64,000 nucleotides of DNA from Telluribacter roseus. Its GTDB lineage: Bacteria > Bacteroidota > Bacteroidia > Cytophagales > Spirosomataceae. Below are positions 1 to 8,444 of this stretch, piece after piece. The number at the start of each line of letters is the position of its first letter. The first letter of the stretch is position 1. The DNA is taken from contig NZ_JAFEUV020000007.1 of the NCBI RefSeq assembly GCF_017355915.2, positions 1-64,000 on the forward strand. Reading direction: 5' to 3'. The notes under the pieces are model-generated. The model saw only the letters and a list, made by a program, of their open reading frames with translations, was not told where the DNA came from and ran no database searches. The translations under genes were made by a program, and so were the position numbers.

Positions 1-129
1 AACGTAAGGCCAGCGGATGCTTATTGGGGCCTTCAGGATCAGATCTTGGCCCAGCGGCAAAAAATCAAGCATATGTCAATGCTTAAACGTCGGAAAAATT
101 ATATTTTTCAGCAACTCCAAAGAGGATAA
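1..129 (+). CDS. IS3-like transposase, C-terminal end (cut by window start)
   Basis: Frame 1 is open from the first base to a TAA at 127-129 and encodes about 42 residues. They include 'RPADAYWG', a stretch of alternating charged residues and 'KRRKNY'. This looks like the extreme C-terminus of rve-type (DDE) transposases of the IS3 group, which often end with a 'tPadmYfGr...KrreIkkrtlkkRR' pattern. The catalytic core lies outside the window, so intactness cannot be judged. It would place an insertion sequence immediately left of the broken S41 peptidase gene. The family assignment rests on a short tail and is moderate. Confidence 0.55.
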   Translation, partial: NVRPADAYWGLQDQILAQRQKIKHMSMLKRRKNYIFQQLQRG

Positions 130-255
130 AACCTTCTCTTCTCTTTTCACCCGCAGTTGTCCACTTTTCGCTGACGATCTACACTGTAAAGAAACTTCAT
201 TTACTTGATAATGGTAACCTCATTTTACTACCTAAGACTCATCCATTTACTTTTT

Positions 256-2463
256 TTACTGCCCATTGATGATTTCAATTGCCTTTTCCATCAGCTCATC
301 ACGTCCCTCCCTAATCCCTTGAATGGTCGGTTTAAGCTCTATATCAGGAACAATACCGACCCTCTGCGTTTCCTTTCCGTCTGGATAGTAAACTCCAATA
401 CCGCTGATCATTGTACGTATTCCGCCAGGTAATATGATATGCGATACATTCCCGTCTGCACCGGCTGTGGTTGAACCAACAACTACTGCATGGGGATGAA
501 CCCGGTAAGCCATGGTATGAAATTCTGATGAGCTTTGTGAAATCTCATTTATCAGAATAACTACTTTACCCTTATAGTGGTCGTTGTTGCCACCGCCTGC
601 GTTCCGCGTTCTGATAAAGGTAAAGAGCCCAGGGGTCTCAATGCTTCCAGTAGAGAATTTAACGAAAGGAGTACTTTTAGGAATCAAATAACTGCTTAAA
701 TCATAGATCGGAAAATCAGTAGGATAGTTTCTAATGTCAATAATTAACCCTTTTGTATCCTTCATCTCTTCCCATATCCTTGGAAGATATCTCTTTTGAA
801 GTGTTTCATTATTGATATAGGCTATATCCTTACTTACTAGTTTGAAGCAAGTATCAGAGCCATGAATTCTATAATTGAACCCCGCAAACGTTTTTAATGT
901 CATGTTCTCCTGCCTGCCGTTTCGGTTGTATTCAATCGCAATGGTTGAATCATTGGACATTAGTAGATTGTGTGCGATATTCCTTAGTTTGGTAGGGTAA
1001 TTTGAGGCTGATGTATATTTGAGCTTCCCCTTCACGATATCTTCGACCGGCCTACCATTAACCGCAGTAATGATATCACCATTCTTTAATCCCGTTTCCT
1101 TGCCTAGCCCTTCATCATAATAGCCGGTAACAACAGGAGCGTTTTCTACGAACGTAAGCTTAACAGGAGTTATCCGTCGCCCGTTATAGCTCAATAGAAC
1201 CTGGATATTTCCGCCTATGACTGCGTGGGTATCATGAATTCTGCTAATAAGCTCTAAAATCGCTAGTTCATATCCAAGCTCATCCTTCACCTCCATAAAC
1301 TTGGGGATAAACTCCTCTAATACACTTTTCCAATCCTCCTCAATCAGGTTTCGGTAGGGAAAATAGTACTGAATTATATTCCAGTACCTGAATAGAGTCA
1401 AAAGCCGAAAGCCTGCATCAGGGTATTTCATGGAGAAGTAATCATTCTCGTTCTTGAACTCCGGATTTCCAACACCCGCATACAATCCAATGTAGTAATG
1501 CTCACTGGGTCTTTTGGCACGTTTAACCTTCAACAGTAAGGATGTCAATACATTGGAATACCCGGATGTTGTAATCCAATCCAAATCAGGAGCTAACTTT
1601 ATTTCGGAAGCTACTACATGGTTACCCTTCTCCTCGGAAAACGGTCCTAAACTGTTTATCCAGCCTACTAATAGGGAATCCCTTTGATTCTTACTCTCAG
1701 CTTTTATTACTTTGGGCAGGACTCTGAACAGCTCATAATCTCAGTTATACTTCCCCTGGGCGACGTTAGGGTGGTAATACTTCAGAAATCCCCATAGTAA
1801 GCCTAGTGTCTTCAGGTTATCAACCTGGGTTTCGTCAGTAGAAATGCTGGTAATTGGGGATCCTTGGTCAAACTCCTTGTCTAGTTCAGCAGGAAACACT
1901 TCTCTTTCAATGGGCTTAAACTCCCTGATGTCTTTGCCGTCAATGGTAACTTTTAGATCATCAATCCACATCTTCCCTTTGCCTGTCAATAAGCCCCCTA
2001 TTACAATTTGCTTCGTTTTTTCAGGGTTCATCGTGAGGGTAATCTCATACCTGGTCCAGTCGGTGGTGCCTTTGACACCATTTCTGTTCATGTTGTTAAA
2101 GGCTACTGACGGGTCGATCCTCATCCATAAGCCGGCATATCCGTTCGTGACATTCTCCGTCTTGATAAAGCCGGAAAGGGTTATCTTCTTGCCTTCATAA
2201 TTGTGTGGAATGGTAAATGCCCAGGCCTTGAAGTCGGGTTTCCCCTCTTTGTACTCAATGGAAGCAGCATATCTTCCGCTATGTACATAGCTGGAGTCAA
2301 CAGCCAGATGGTAACTGGAGCTGCCGTAATTCTTCCACCCAACAGGATTTCCTCTTTCAGTAGCTTCAAAGTCTAAATTGAATTTCGAAAAGGGCTCTTT
2401 TGTCTGGCAATAAGTCGTAGAAGCAAAAAGAGAGATGAAAATTGTCAGGATTGATCTTTTCAT
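256..2463 (-). pseudogene. S41 family peptidase interrupted by one in-frame TGA
   Basis: Read through one stop, this is a 735-residue secreted protein. It has a signal peptide (cleavage near 'TYCQ'), an N-terminal beta-sandwich domain (about 25-175), a PDZ-like segment ('GLKNGDIITAVNGRPVEDI') and a C-terminal S41 peptidase domain with the nucleophile region 'SQSSSEFHT' and 'GSTTAGADGN'. The two halves (2463-1741 and 1740-256) are in the same frame. They are separated only by TGA at 1743-1741, where related proteins commonly have Trp in a 'KYxWDxEL' context, so a TGG to TGA change is the simplest explanation. There is no other frameshift or stop, so the inactivation looks recent or is a sequencing error. 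The downstream half has an internal ATG at 1584, but without the N-terminal part and signal peptide it would stay in the cytoplasm. The family role is periplasmic or surface proteolysis; the substrate is unknown. Confidence 0.85.
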
Positions 2464-2599
2464 TGTATATCTGATCTATCAAAATGGTCTGTAAACGGGG
2501 CAGCTGAAGGCGGTAAGATATAGGGCTTGCCTAGTCAGCCACCTGGCAAATAAAGCTCATGACGGTTGATGTTTTTACTGAATCCCACCCTGTTCCTAT

Positions 2600-3604
2600 C
2601 TACTCCTGCGAAAACTGCACGATCACTCGCCGGTTTTTGATGCGGTTCTCTTCGGTATCGTTGGGCGCAGCGGGTGAGCCAGATCCCATCCAACGCATGG
2701 AAAGCTGCCGGGCAGGCACACCTAAATTCTTGAGATAGTTTACTACCGTACGGGCGCGGTATTCTGAGAGCGTCTGGTTCAGTTCTTCCCGACCGGCATC
2801 ATCAGTGTAGCCAATGATGAGAGCTTTCTGCCCCGGCTGCTCGCGCAGATAGCGTGCCATACTACTTAATCGCTCCTTGACTTCAGCACTCAAATCATAG
2901 CTGCTCTGCCCAAAATACAGTATTTCTGCACCCGCAGGCTTCCCTAAAGATGTGGCAGGAGCTGAGTGATGTTTAGTAGCAGTAGGTGCATGGATAGTGA
3001 GTTCTTTGAACGTAAATCCAGCTAATACCTCCACTTCCTCGCGCAGGAGCTCTCGACCTTCTTTTGTAGATGCTGTAATAAGATAGTTGCCTGGTGTCAC
3101 ATTCCGTAAATGAAAAGCAGGCACTCTTCTCACCAGTCGTGAATCAACTTCCGTAACAAATGATTGATCGCCTGCTCTAGCTACCTTTACCTGTACATCC
3201 ACGCTGTCCGGAAAGTTAAATCCCAGGTATAGCCGGTTATCTAAATGCACAGACTGTGAATCTACTGAGCTTATAGGCACACTTATTCTAAAAGGAGCCT
3301 TACCTGCGGATCCTTTGCTAAAATGCACCGGGAAAAGGGCAGTTTGAAATCCCTGACGCTCGAATCGAAGGTACTGAGCTGAATCAGGCACCTGAAGTTC
3401 GAAAGCCCCCGTATCGCTACTCTCTCCAAGCAGCTGCTGTCCTTTTCCAAACACGGCAAAGGCTTTTACCTTCACGTCTTCGCCTGTCCCTGTATCATAA
3501 CAACTCCCCTGAACTCGGATGCTATTCTGGGCCTGAAAGGCTAATGGCTGCTTTATGCCAGGACCAAATAGAAAAGCAGCTGTCCAAAGTGTTAAAAATT
3601 TCAT
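2600..3604 (-). CDS. OmpA-family outer-membrane/peptidoglycan-binding protein
   Basis: This 334-residue protein has a signal peptide beginning 'MKFLTLWTAAFLFGPG' and ending near 'PLAFQAQ'. A carboxypeptidase-regulatory-like beta domain follows (about 30-110), then a second beta-rich stretch, then a C-terminal OmpA domain (about 230-334). The OmpA domain carries 'GYTDDAGREELNQTLSEYRA' and the 'NRIKNRRV' region that in the family contacts diaminopimelate in peptidoglycan. An in-frame ATG lies further upstream (3787), but the residues between are not typical of a mature protein. The start at 3604 gives a clean signal peptide and is preferred. The likely role is a periplasmic or outer-membrane link to the cell wall. 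It is monocistronic, with no close partner on the same strand. Confidence 0.85.
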   Translation of the reverse strand: MKFLTLWTAAFLFGPGIKQPLAFQAQNSIRVQGSCYDTGTGEDVKVKAFAVFGKGQQLLGESSDTGAFELQVPDSAQYLRFERQGFQTALFPVHFSKGSAGKAPFRISVPISSVDSQSVHLDNRLYLGFNFPDSVDVQVKVARAGDQSFVTEVDSRLVRRVPAFHLRNVTPGNYLITASTKEGRELLREEVEVLAGFTFKELTIHAPTATKHHSAPATSLGKPAGAEILYFGQSSYDLSAEVKERLSSMARYLREQPGQKALIIGYTDDAGREELNQTLSEYRARTVVNYLKNLGVPARQLSMRWMGSGSPAAPNDTEENRIKNRRVIVQFSQE

Positions 3605-3809
3605 AGTGTGCAGATTTATGGTAGGAAAAGCTGGTAATAGCCACTGTTCAGGGATTTTGGCCTGTATAGAGATATAAGCAACAAGTACTGTTGATTCTTT
3701 CGTGGAGGCAGGTAGAATGCAGGTCCACCCTACCTGGTAAAATTGGCTTTGAACGTTACAGACTAGTATCAGAAATCCTATTGTCATATAAATTAGGAAG
3801 TACTCTTCA

Positions 3810-4010
3810 CTATTCGTTATAAGGAAGGCGAAATTTTATCCTACGGTCAAACTGATCCACCTGCATCAAAAAACATTTATGGCGGTATAGTTCAAGGTTG
3901 TTGCAGGTAGTATCCTGGCTTATAATCTGGAGCATCTTCCAGATGGCTTCTGTACTACGTGTGTTACTCTCGTATACCTGTCGGACCTCTACCCTTTTTC
4001 CCGACCCCAT
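3810..4010 (-). CDS. Small ORF of unknown function (66 aa), possibly a fragment
   Basis: The 66-residue reading frame contains 'VRQVYESNTRSTEAIWKML' followed by a Cys- and Leu-rich half. No domain is recognised. A peptide at 21699-21833 (plus strand) shares the pattern YExNTxxTExIxxM, which argues that this frame is a real but perhaps truncated member of a small family. It lies between the OmpA-like gene and a divergent secreted protein. The start at 4010 is the only nearby ATG. Confidence 0.35.
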   Translation of the reverse strand: MGSGKRVEVRQVYESNTRSTEAIWKMLQIISQDTTCNNLELYRHKCFLMQVDQFDRRIKFRLPYNE

Positions 4011-4330
4011 CTACTCCTCTGGTATATTCTTACCATGAACAGCTGCAGTATGTTGAGTCTATACCCTTCATTTACAAAAACAGTTTGTACACTATCGCCT
4101 CAGGATACACCTGAACAAGTTTCTGATGGAACGGATGTATCGAAAGATAAACTACAAGAACTACCTCCTTCATGACTACCACACAGTCTGGGGTATTGGA
4201 TTTTTCGGCTGTCTATGGACCGTTGGATAAAATTTCCCAAAATCTCAGTAGCTACTGCCTAATTAATCTTGGATCGGCACCTATTTTGCTGTCCATATTC
4301 CAAGTCTTATTCTTACCTCTATCTAAATGT

Positions 4331-4768
4331 ATGCGTATTGTTAAACCTGTACTTTTCCTCTTCTTGCTCCTGTGCGGCTATTTTTCTGCTTTTTCTCAGA
4401 CTGTTATGTACGGTGGAGATAGCACCAATAGAAGCCCTGTTACCGTGATCAAAAAAAGTATGTATGTAGAAGGGCAAAGAGATGCTGAGCGTAACTATAC
4501 CAAATACAAAGCAGCAGGCACTGGTACATTATTTGCAAGCCTGGTGTCTCCTCTGATTGGCCTTATACCTGCCATAGCCTGCTCATCTACTATGCCCAAG
4601 GAGGTTAATCTGGGAGCTCCCAAGCCTGAGCTATTGGCACAAGAAGACTACTACCTGGGCTATACCCAAAAGGCAAAGAAGATCAAATCCCGTAAATCCT
4701 GGACAAACTGGGCGGTTGGCTTTGGAGTTAATCTGGCCATTGTTGTGATTGCTAGTGCAGGGCAATAA
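4331..4768 (+). CDS. Secreted/membrane hypothetical protein (145 aa)
   Basis: The preferred start at 4331 gives 'MRIVKPVLFLFLLLCGYFSAFSQT', a typical Bacteroidota signal peptide ending in S-Q; the frame is open 53 codons further upstream but that part reads like non-coding sequence. The mature part has 'SMYVEGQRDAERNYTKYKAA', a glycine-rich hydrophobic segment ('LFASLVSPLIGLIPAIACSS'), a 'YLGYTQKAKKIKSRKSW' basic stretch and a C-terminal hydrophobic helix. This layout (a repeated 'DAxxxYxxYKxAGxGT' motif, then two hydrophobic segments) is seen in small uncharacterised Bacteroidota envelope proteins. No biochemical role can be assigned. Confidence 0.65.
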   Translation: MRIVKPVLFLFLLLCGYFSAFSQTVMYGGDSTNRSPVTVIKKSMYVEGQRDAERNYTKYKAAGTGTLFASLVSPLIGLIPAIACSSTMPKEVNLGAPKPELLAQEDYYLGYTQKAKKIKSRKSWTNWAVGFGVNLAIVVIASAGQ

Positions 4769-4787
4769 AGCAAACCAGGATCAAATA

Positions 4788-4823
4788 CATTAGGAGCCTG
4801 AAAATTCTTTTTGACTCCTAATG
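4788..4823 (+). terminator. Inverted repeat after the 145-aa gene, possible terminator
   Basis: Nine-base arms CATTAGGAG and CTCCTAATG surround an 18-base loop that itself holds TTCTTTTT. It sits 20 bases after the stop codon of the gene ending at 4768. There is no T run after the right arm, so it is a weak or non-canonical terminator at best. Confidence 0.35.
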
Positions 4824-4934
4824 ATCGTATCAAATAGTGATATGGCAGCATGGCTGAAACATCAAGGTCGATCCTGGTGGAAGAACAAAGATTGATTCCA
4901 CTTGCCCCTCCACTGAATGCTACTACCTGTTAGA

Positions 4935-5360
4935 ATGAAACGAAAAGCTTATACCTGGTCTGGTTGGGCCAGCTTTCTGCTCCTATTTATACTACTCTTC
5001 AATACTATTGGATGCAACCTTCTTGTTGATCGTACGACTACTGCACATGGTAGGGTTACTGATGAAGCTGGGAATCCTGTGGATAGTGTTATCGTAGGTA
5101 TGTTTTCCGCTGGATTTGGCAAAACAGGAATTCCGCTTGGAGAAACATTAACTGACAAAGAGGGGAAATACTCCTTAGCGGTTGATGTACCAAGAGGATA
5201 TAGTACTACTACGGTTGGAGTCCCATTGGGTTATAACCCAAAAATTCTAGGCAAGTATAAATCCTGGCGTGTATCTCAAAACGGACAACGAATTAATAAC
5301 TGTTGCTATGCACCCATAGGGGAAAAAAGTAACTACGACTTTATGTTGTTACTAAAATAA
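4935..5360 (+). CDS. Lipoprotein with carboxypeptidase-regulatory-like fold
   Basis: A 141-residue lipoprotein with a lipobox ending at Cys27 ('LFNTIGC'). It continues with 'DRTTTAHGRVTDEAGNPVDSV', the start of a carboxypeptidase D regulatory-like beta-sandwich, and the usual 'DKEGKYSL' strand. ATG 4935 is chosen over 4917 because it gives MKRK directly before the hydrophobic core. It is a clear paralog of the lipoprotein at 10614-11036: both share 'TWSGWASFLLL', the DRTTT motif and a CC pair near the C-terminus. It is predicted to be anchored in a membrane facing the periplasm or surface; the ligand is unknown. Confidence 0.75.
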   Translation: MKRKAYTWSGWASFLLLFILLFNTIGCNLLVDRTTTAHGRVTDEAGNPVDSVIVGMFSAGFGKTGIPLGETLTDKEGKYSLAVDVPRGYSTTTVGVPLGYNPKILGKYKSWRVSQNGQRINNCCYAPIGEKSNYDFMLLLK

Positions 5361-5602
5361 ACCAATCAACATCTATTCTAAAAAGACCTTATTTGTATTG
5401 CACTGTATAAAACATAGCTGGAGCTGTTTCAAGGCTATAGCCCATAAAACGACTACTGATTGAAATATGAGCACACCAGCAGGAGTCATTGTCATAGTTC
5501 CGTGACAGACATCTTGGTACTCACCCAGGTGATCATACTGAATTTGGTAATCTTTTGACGTATTATTCTCCCATAGAATTTAACTTTTAGCCTCTATCTA
5601 AC

Positions 5603-8227
5603 TTGAATTTAACCTCTACCTCCATTAATGCACTATGGCTGTTTTGTGTGACTATGTTGGCCTTTGTCAGCAGGGGCTTGGCCGCACCATCAGTGGCTAC
5701 AAAGCCCGCACCTGCCTGGATTGTACCCGTTACACCATCAGGCAAGGCCCCGAATCCGAAAGAGTATGCTGATGGCTACTATGTGGCCTTCTACGATAAG
5801 CAGGTAAATATGGAGCTGAGATCTACCTACTTCCGTACCATCCGACAAATCACTACCGAAAGTGGTGTGCAGAACGGTTCAGAAATTTCTGTGCTGTTTG
5901 ATCCTGCCTACGAACGGGTAGATTTCCATTCGATTACCATCTGGCGTGGTGATAAGCCTATCCAACAGATGAAGTCGACCGAATTTAAGGTGCTTCCTCT
6001 CGAAACTGATCGACAGCGGTTTATCTACAACGGGTCTTATACGGCCTCGGTCATCCTGAAAGATATCCGGAAAGGGGACCGGATTGAGTATTCTTATTCG
6101 CTGACGGGCTCAAACCCCGTGTTCCTTAATAAGTACTCGGGCATGCTCAGCTTTGGTGTTCAGGATTATGTATCACATATACACTATGCCGTTATAGCCC
6201 CCCAAAGCCGTAAGCTCTTTTTTAAGGATTTCAACCAACCTCCCCACAAAACTATCCGGCAGAACGGTAGTCATACGATCTATGAATGGGAGCTAAAAAA
6301 CGTAAAGGGCGTTCCATACGAAGAGTATACTCCATCGTGGTTCAATAGTGATCCCTTTGTGCAGATCACGGAGTTTAGTAGCTGGCAGGAAGTGGTTGAC
6401 TGGGGCCTGGAGCTTTACCAGGTTCCTCCGGTGACAGGAGCGCTGCGAAGCAAAGTGGACCAATGGATAAAGCAGTCGAATGGGAGTGAAAATGCTTACA
6501 TAGAAGAGGCCCTTCGGTTTGTGCAGGATGAGATCAGGTACTTAGGAATTGAAACCGGCGAAAACTCCCACCGCCCCCATCGCCCCGAGGATGTCTTCCG
6601 GCAGCGTTACGGTGACTGTAAGGACAAAGTCTTGTTGCTTTGTGCACTACTTCGGGCGAATCAGATTGAGTGTGACCCGCTGCTGGTGGATACTTACAAG
6701 GCACATCATCTGTCAGACTATCTTCCTTCTCCCCTTGATTTTAACCACGTGGTTGTACGGATGCGTACGCGTGATGAGAATGTAGTGTATCTGGATGCTA
6801 CCCTTTCCTTGCAGGGAGGTACCACCTCCCGCTTCTATTTTCCACCTTATGGTAAAGGGCTACTGATAAAGCCGGGGCAGAAGGCGCTCATGGATCTGCC
6901 ATTTCAGAATGAGGGATACCTTACCGTAAATGAAGAGTTCACGGTGCCGGCTCCAAGCGAAAAGACGAACCAGGCCGCTCTGCTGGTAAGATCCATCTAC
7001 TACGGTTCTGAGGCAGACAACATCCGGCAGTGGATGCAGCAGCGGAGTATGGCCGAAACCGAAGAAAGCTATCTCAATTACTACCGGGACATCTATAAAC
7101 ATGCCCAGCTGGAGTCGCTGGATACACTGGAATACTATGACCAGCGCCAGGCTAACAACTTCTCCCTAATGGAGCGCTATGGTATCCAGAACATCTGGCA
7201 GTATGATAGTACCCGCAAGAAGTATCATTTCAGTCTGCTGGGCAAGGGTCTGTACGACCATCTGGTGGTGCTTCCTAACCGCCCTCGTAAGAGTCCGGTG
7301 GCATTGAAGTTCCCTTTCCGTATGCAGTATACCATTCAGCTCCGCATGCCCAGCTACCTCAACTTTCAAGTTGGTCAGTGGACCGTCGAAAGGGAGTCCT
7401 ATATCATTCGGTATGATTCCAGATTTTCCGAGAAGGATCAGGTCTGGGAGCTATACTACGAGATGAACACGCTAAAAGATCATGTATCAGCGGATCACAT
7501 TGAGCAATACAAGCAGGACATAGAACGGCTTTCCCAGACTCTGGAACACCAGGTTACTAATACGGATACCTCCCTGACGCAGGCAGATAACGTAAATGGC
7601 TGGATGATCCTGTTCGGCCTGCTGGCCCTGATCAGCAGCATTGGTTTCTGCTTCTGGTTGTACAGGTACTCCCCCGGCTCCCCGGTCGAAACCGACGAGG
7701 GGCTTCCACTGGGGGGGTGGTTGAGTATATTGGGTATTACTGTGCTACTGAAACCCATAGTATTACTGGCTTCTTTGATGGACCCTACCATGCTGGTTTA
7801 TTTTACAAATGCTGGCTGGAATAGTCTGGCGGGAGAACCAATGCTCAAAGAACTAAGCTTTCACCTGTTGCTGATAATCGAGACCCTGGTCAATGCCTTG
7901 CTGCTATCGGTATCGGTCCTGCTTATTGTTTTGTACTTCAAGAAACGGGACTCGTTTCCTCGGTTGTTTTCGATCTATGTTGTGGGTAGCCTGATCTTTC
8001 TGGCCGTTGATCATCTATTGAGTCAGTCTCTGCTTGCCAGTAGTCCTTCATACTTTACCGATGAGGAGTTGGGGGATCTGGTTAGGCAACTTATTTACGT
8101 GGCGATATGGGTTCCTTACCTATTCCGTTCAGAGCGGGTAAAGCAGACGTTTATTCATACCTATGGTGCTATTAGCAGTACGGATACCTCAATGGAACCG
8201 GATGTAATAAAGCAGGAAGCCAGGTAA
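5603..8227 (+). CDS. DUF3857 / transglutaminase-like / DUF2569 membrane protein
   Basis: This 874-residue protein has a signal peptide, a DUF3857 domain (about 55-230), a transglutaminase-like domain (about 270-405) and a C-terminal block of four hydrophobic helices matching DUF2569 ('LPLGGWLSILGITVLL', about 700-850). The transglutaminase triad is visible: Cys339 in 'YGDCKDKVLLLC', His382 in 'DFNHVVVR' and Asp in 'VYLDATLS'. The start is TTG at 5603, because no ATG gives a full signal peptide; the next ATG (5654) would cut the hydrophobic core. Such proteins are thought to act at the cell envelope as proteases or crosslinkers, but the reaction is not established. It is flanked by lipoprotein genes on the same strand with gaps of about 200 bases, so co-transcription is uncertain. 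Confidence 0.88.
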   Translation: MNLTSTSINALWLFCVTMLAFVSRGLAAPSVATKPAPAWIVPVTPSGKAPNPKEYADGYYVAFYDKQVNMELRSTYFRTIRQITTESGVQNGSEISVLFDPAYERVDFHSITIWRGDKPIQQMKSTEFKVLPLETDRQRFIYNGSYTASVILKDIRKGDRIEYSYSLTGSNPVFLNKYSGMLSFGVQDYVSHIHYAVIAPQSRKLFFKDFNQPPHKTIRQNGSHTIYEWELKNVKGVPYEEYTPSWFNSDPFVQITEFSSWQEVVDWGLELYQVPPVTGALRSKVDQWIKQSNGSENAYIEEALRFVQDEIRYLGIETGENSHRPHRPEDVFRQRYGDCKDKVLLLCALLRANQIECDPLLVDTYKAHHLSDYLPSPLDFNHVVVRMRTRDENVVYLDATLSLQGGTTSRFYFPPYGKGLLIKPGQKALMDLPFQNEGYLTVNEEFTVPAPSEKTNQAALLVRSIYYGSEADNIRQWMQQRSMAETEESYLNYYRDIYKHAQLESLDTLEYYDQRQANNFSLMERYGIQNIWQYDSTRKKYHFSLLGKGLYDHLVVLPNRPRKSPVALKFPFRMQYTIQLRMPSYLNFQVGQWTVERESYIIRYDSRFSEKDQVWELYYEMNTLKDHVSADHIEQYKQDIERLSQTLEHQVTNTDTSLTQADNVNGWMILFGLLALISSIGFCFWLYRYSPGSPVETDEGLPLGGWLSILGITVLLKPIVLLASLMDPTMLVYFTNAGWNSLAGEPMLKELSFHLLLIIETLVNALLLSVSVLLIVLYFKKRDSFPRLFSIYVVGSLIFLAVDHLLSQSLLASSPSYFTDEELGDLVRQLIYVAIWVPYLFRSERVKQTFIHTYGAISSTDTSMEPDVIKQEAR

Positions 8228-8444
8228 GCAAAGGCCAGGCAAAGACTTAGTTGCCGTGTGCAGTATGATGATCGGAATAGAGTAGTACCTGGCTTGGATG
8301 AGGAAACGGAATCTGATGTCGTTTTGTCTAATTGTACTTTCAACCTCGGTAGGACGTAAGCTCCTGATATGTTCTATGTAAATACCCTGTAATAAAGATT
8401 TCGTTACCAATATCCCATTCTACTATTTTCTTATTGATTCTTCC

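Noticed and set aside
17-208. Open frame of 63 codons at the window start
   Set aside because: It overlaps the transposase tail in another frame and has no protein-like features.
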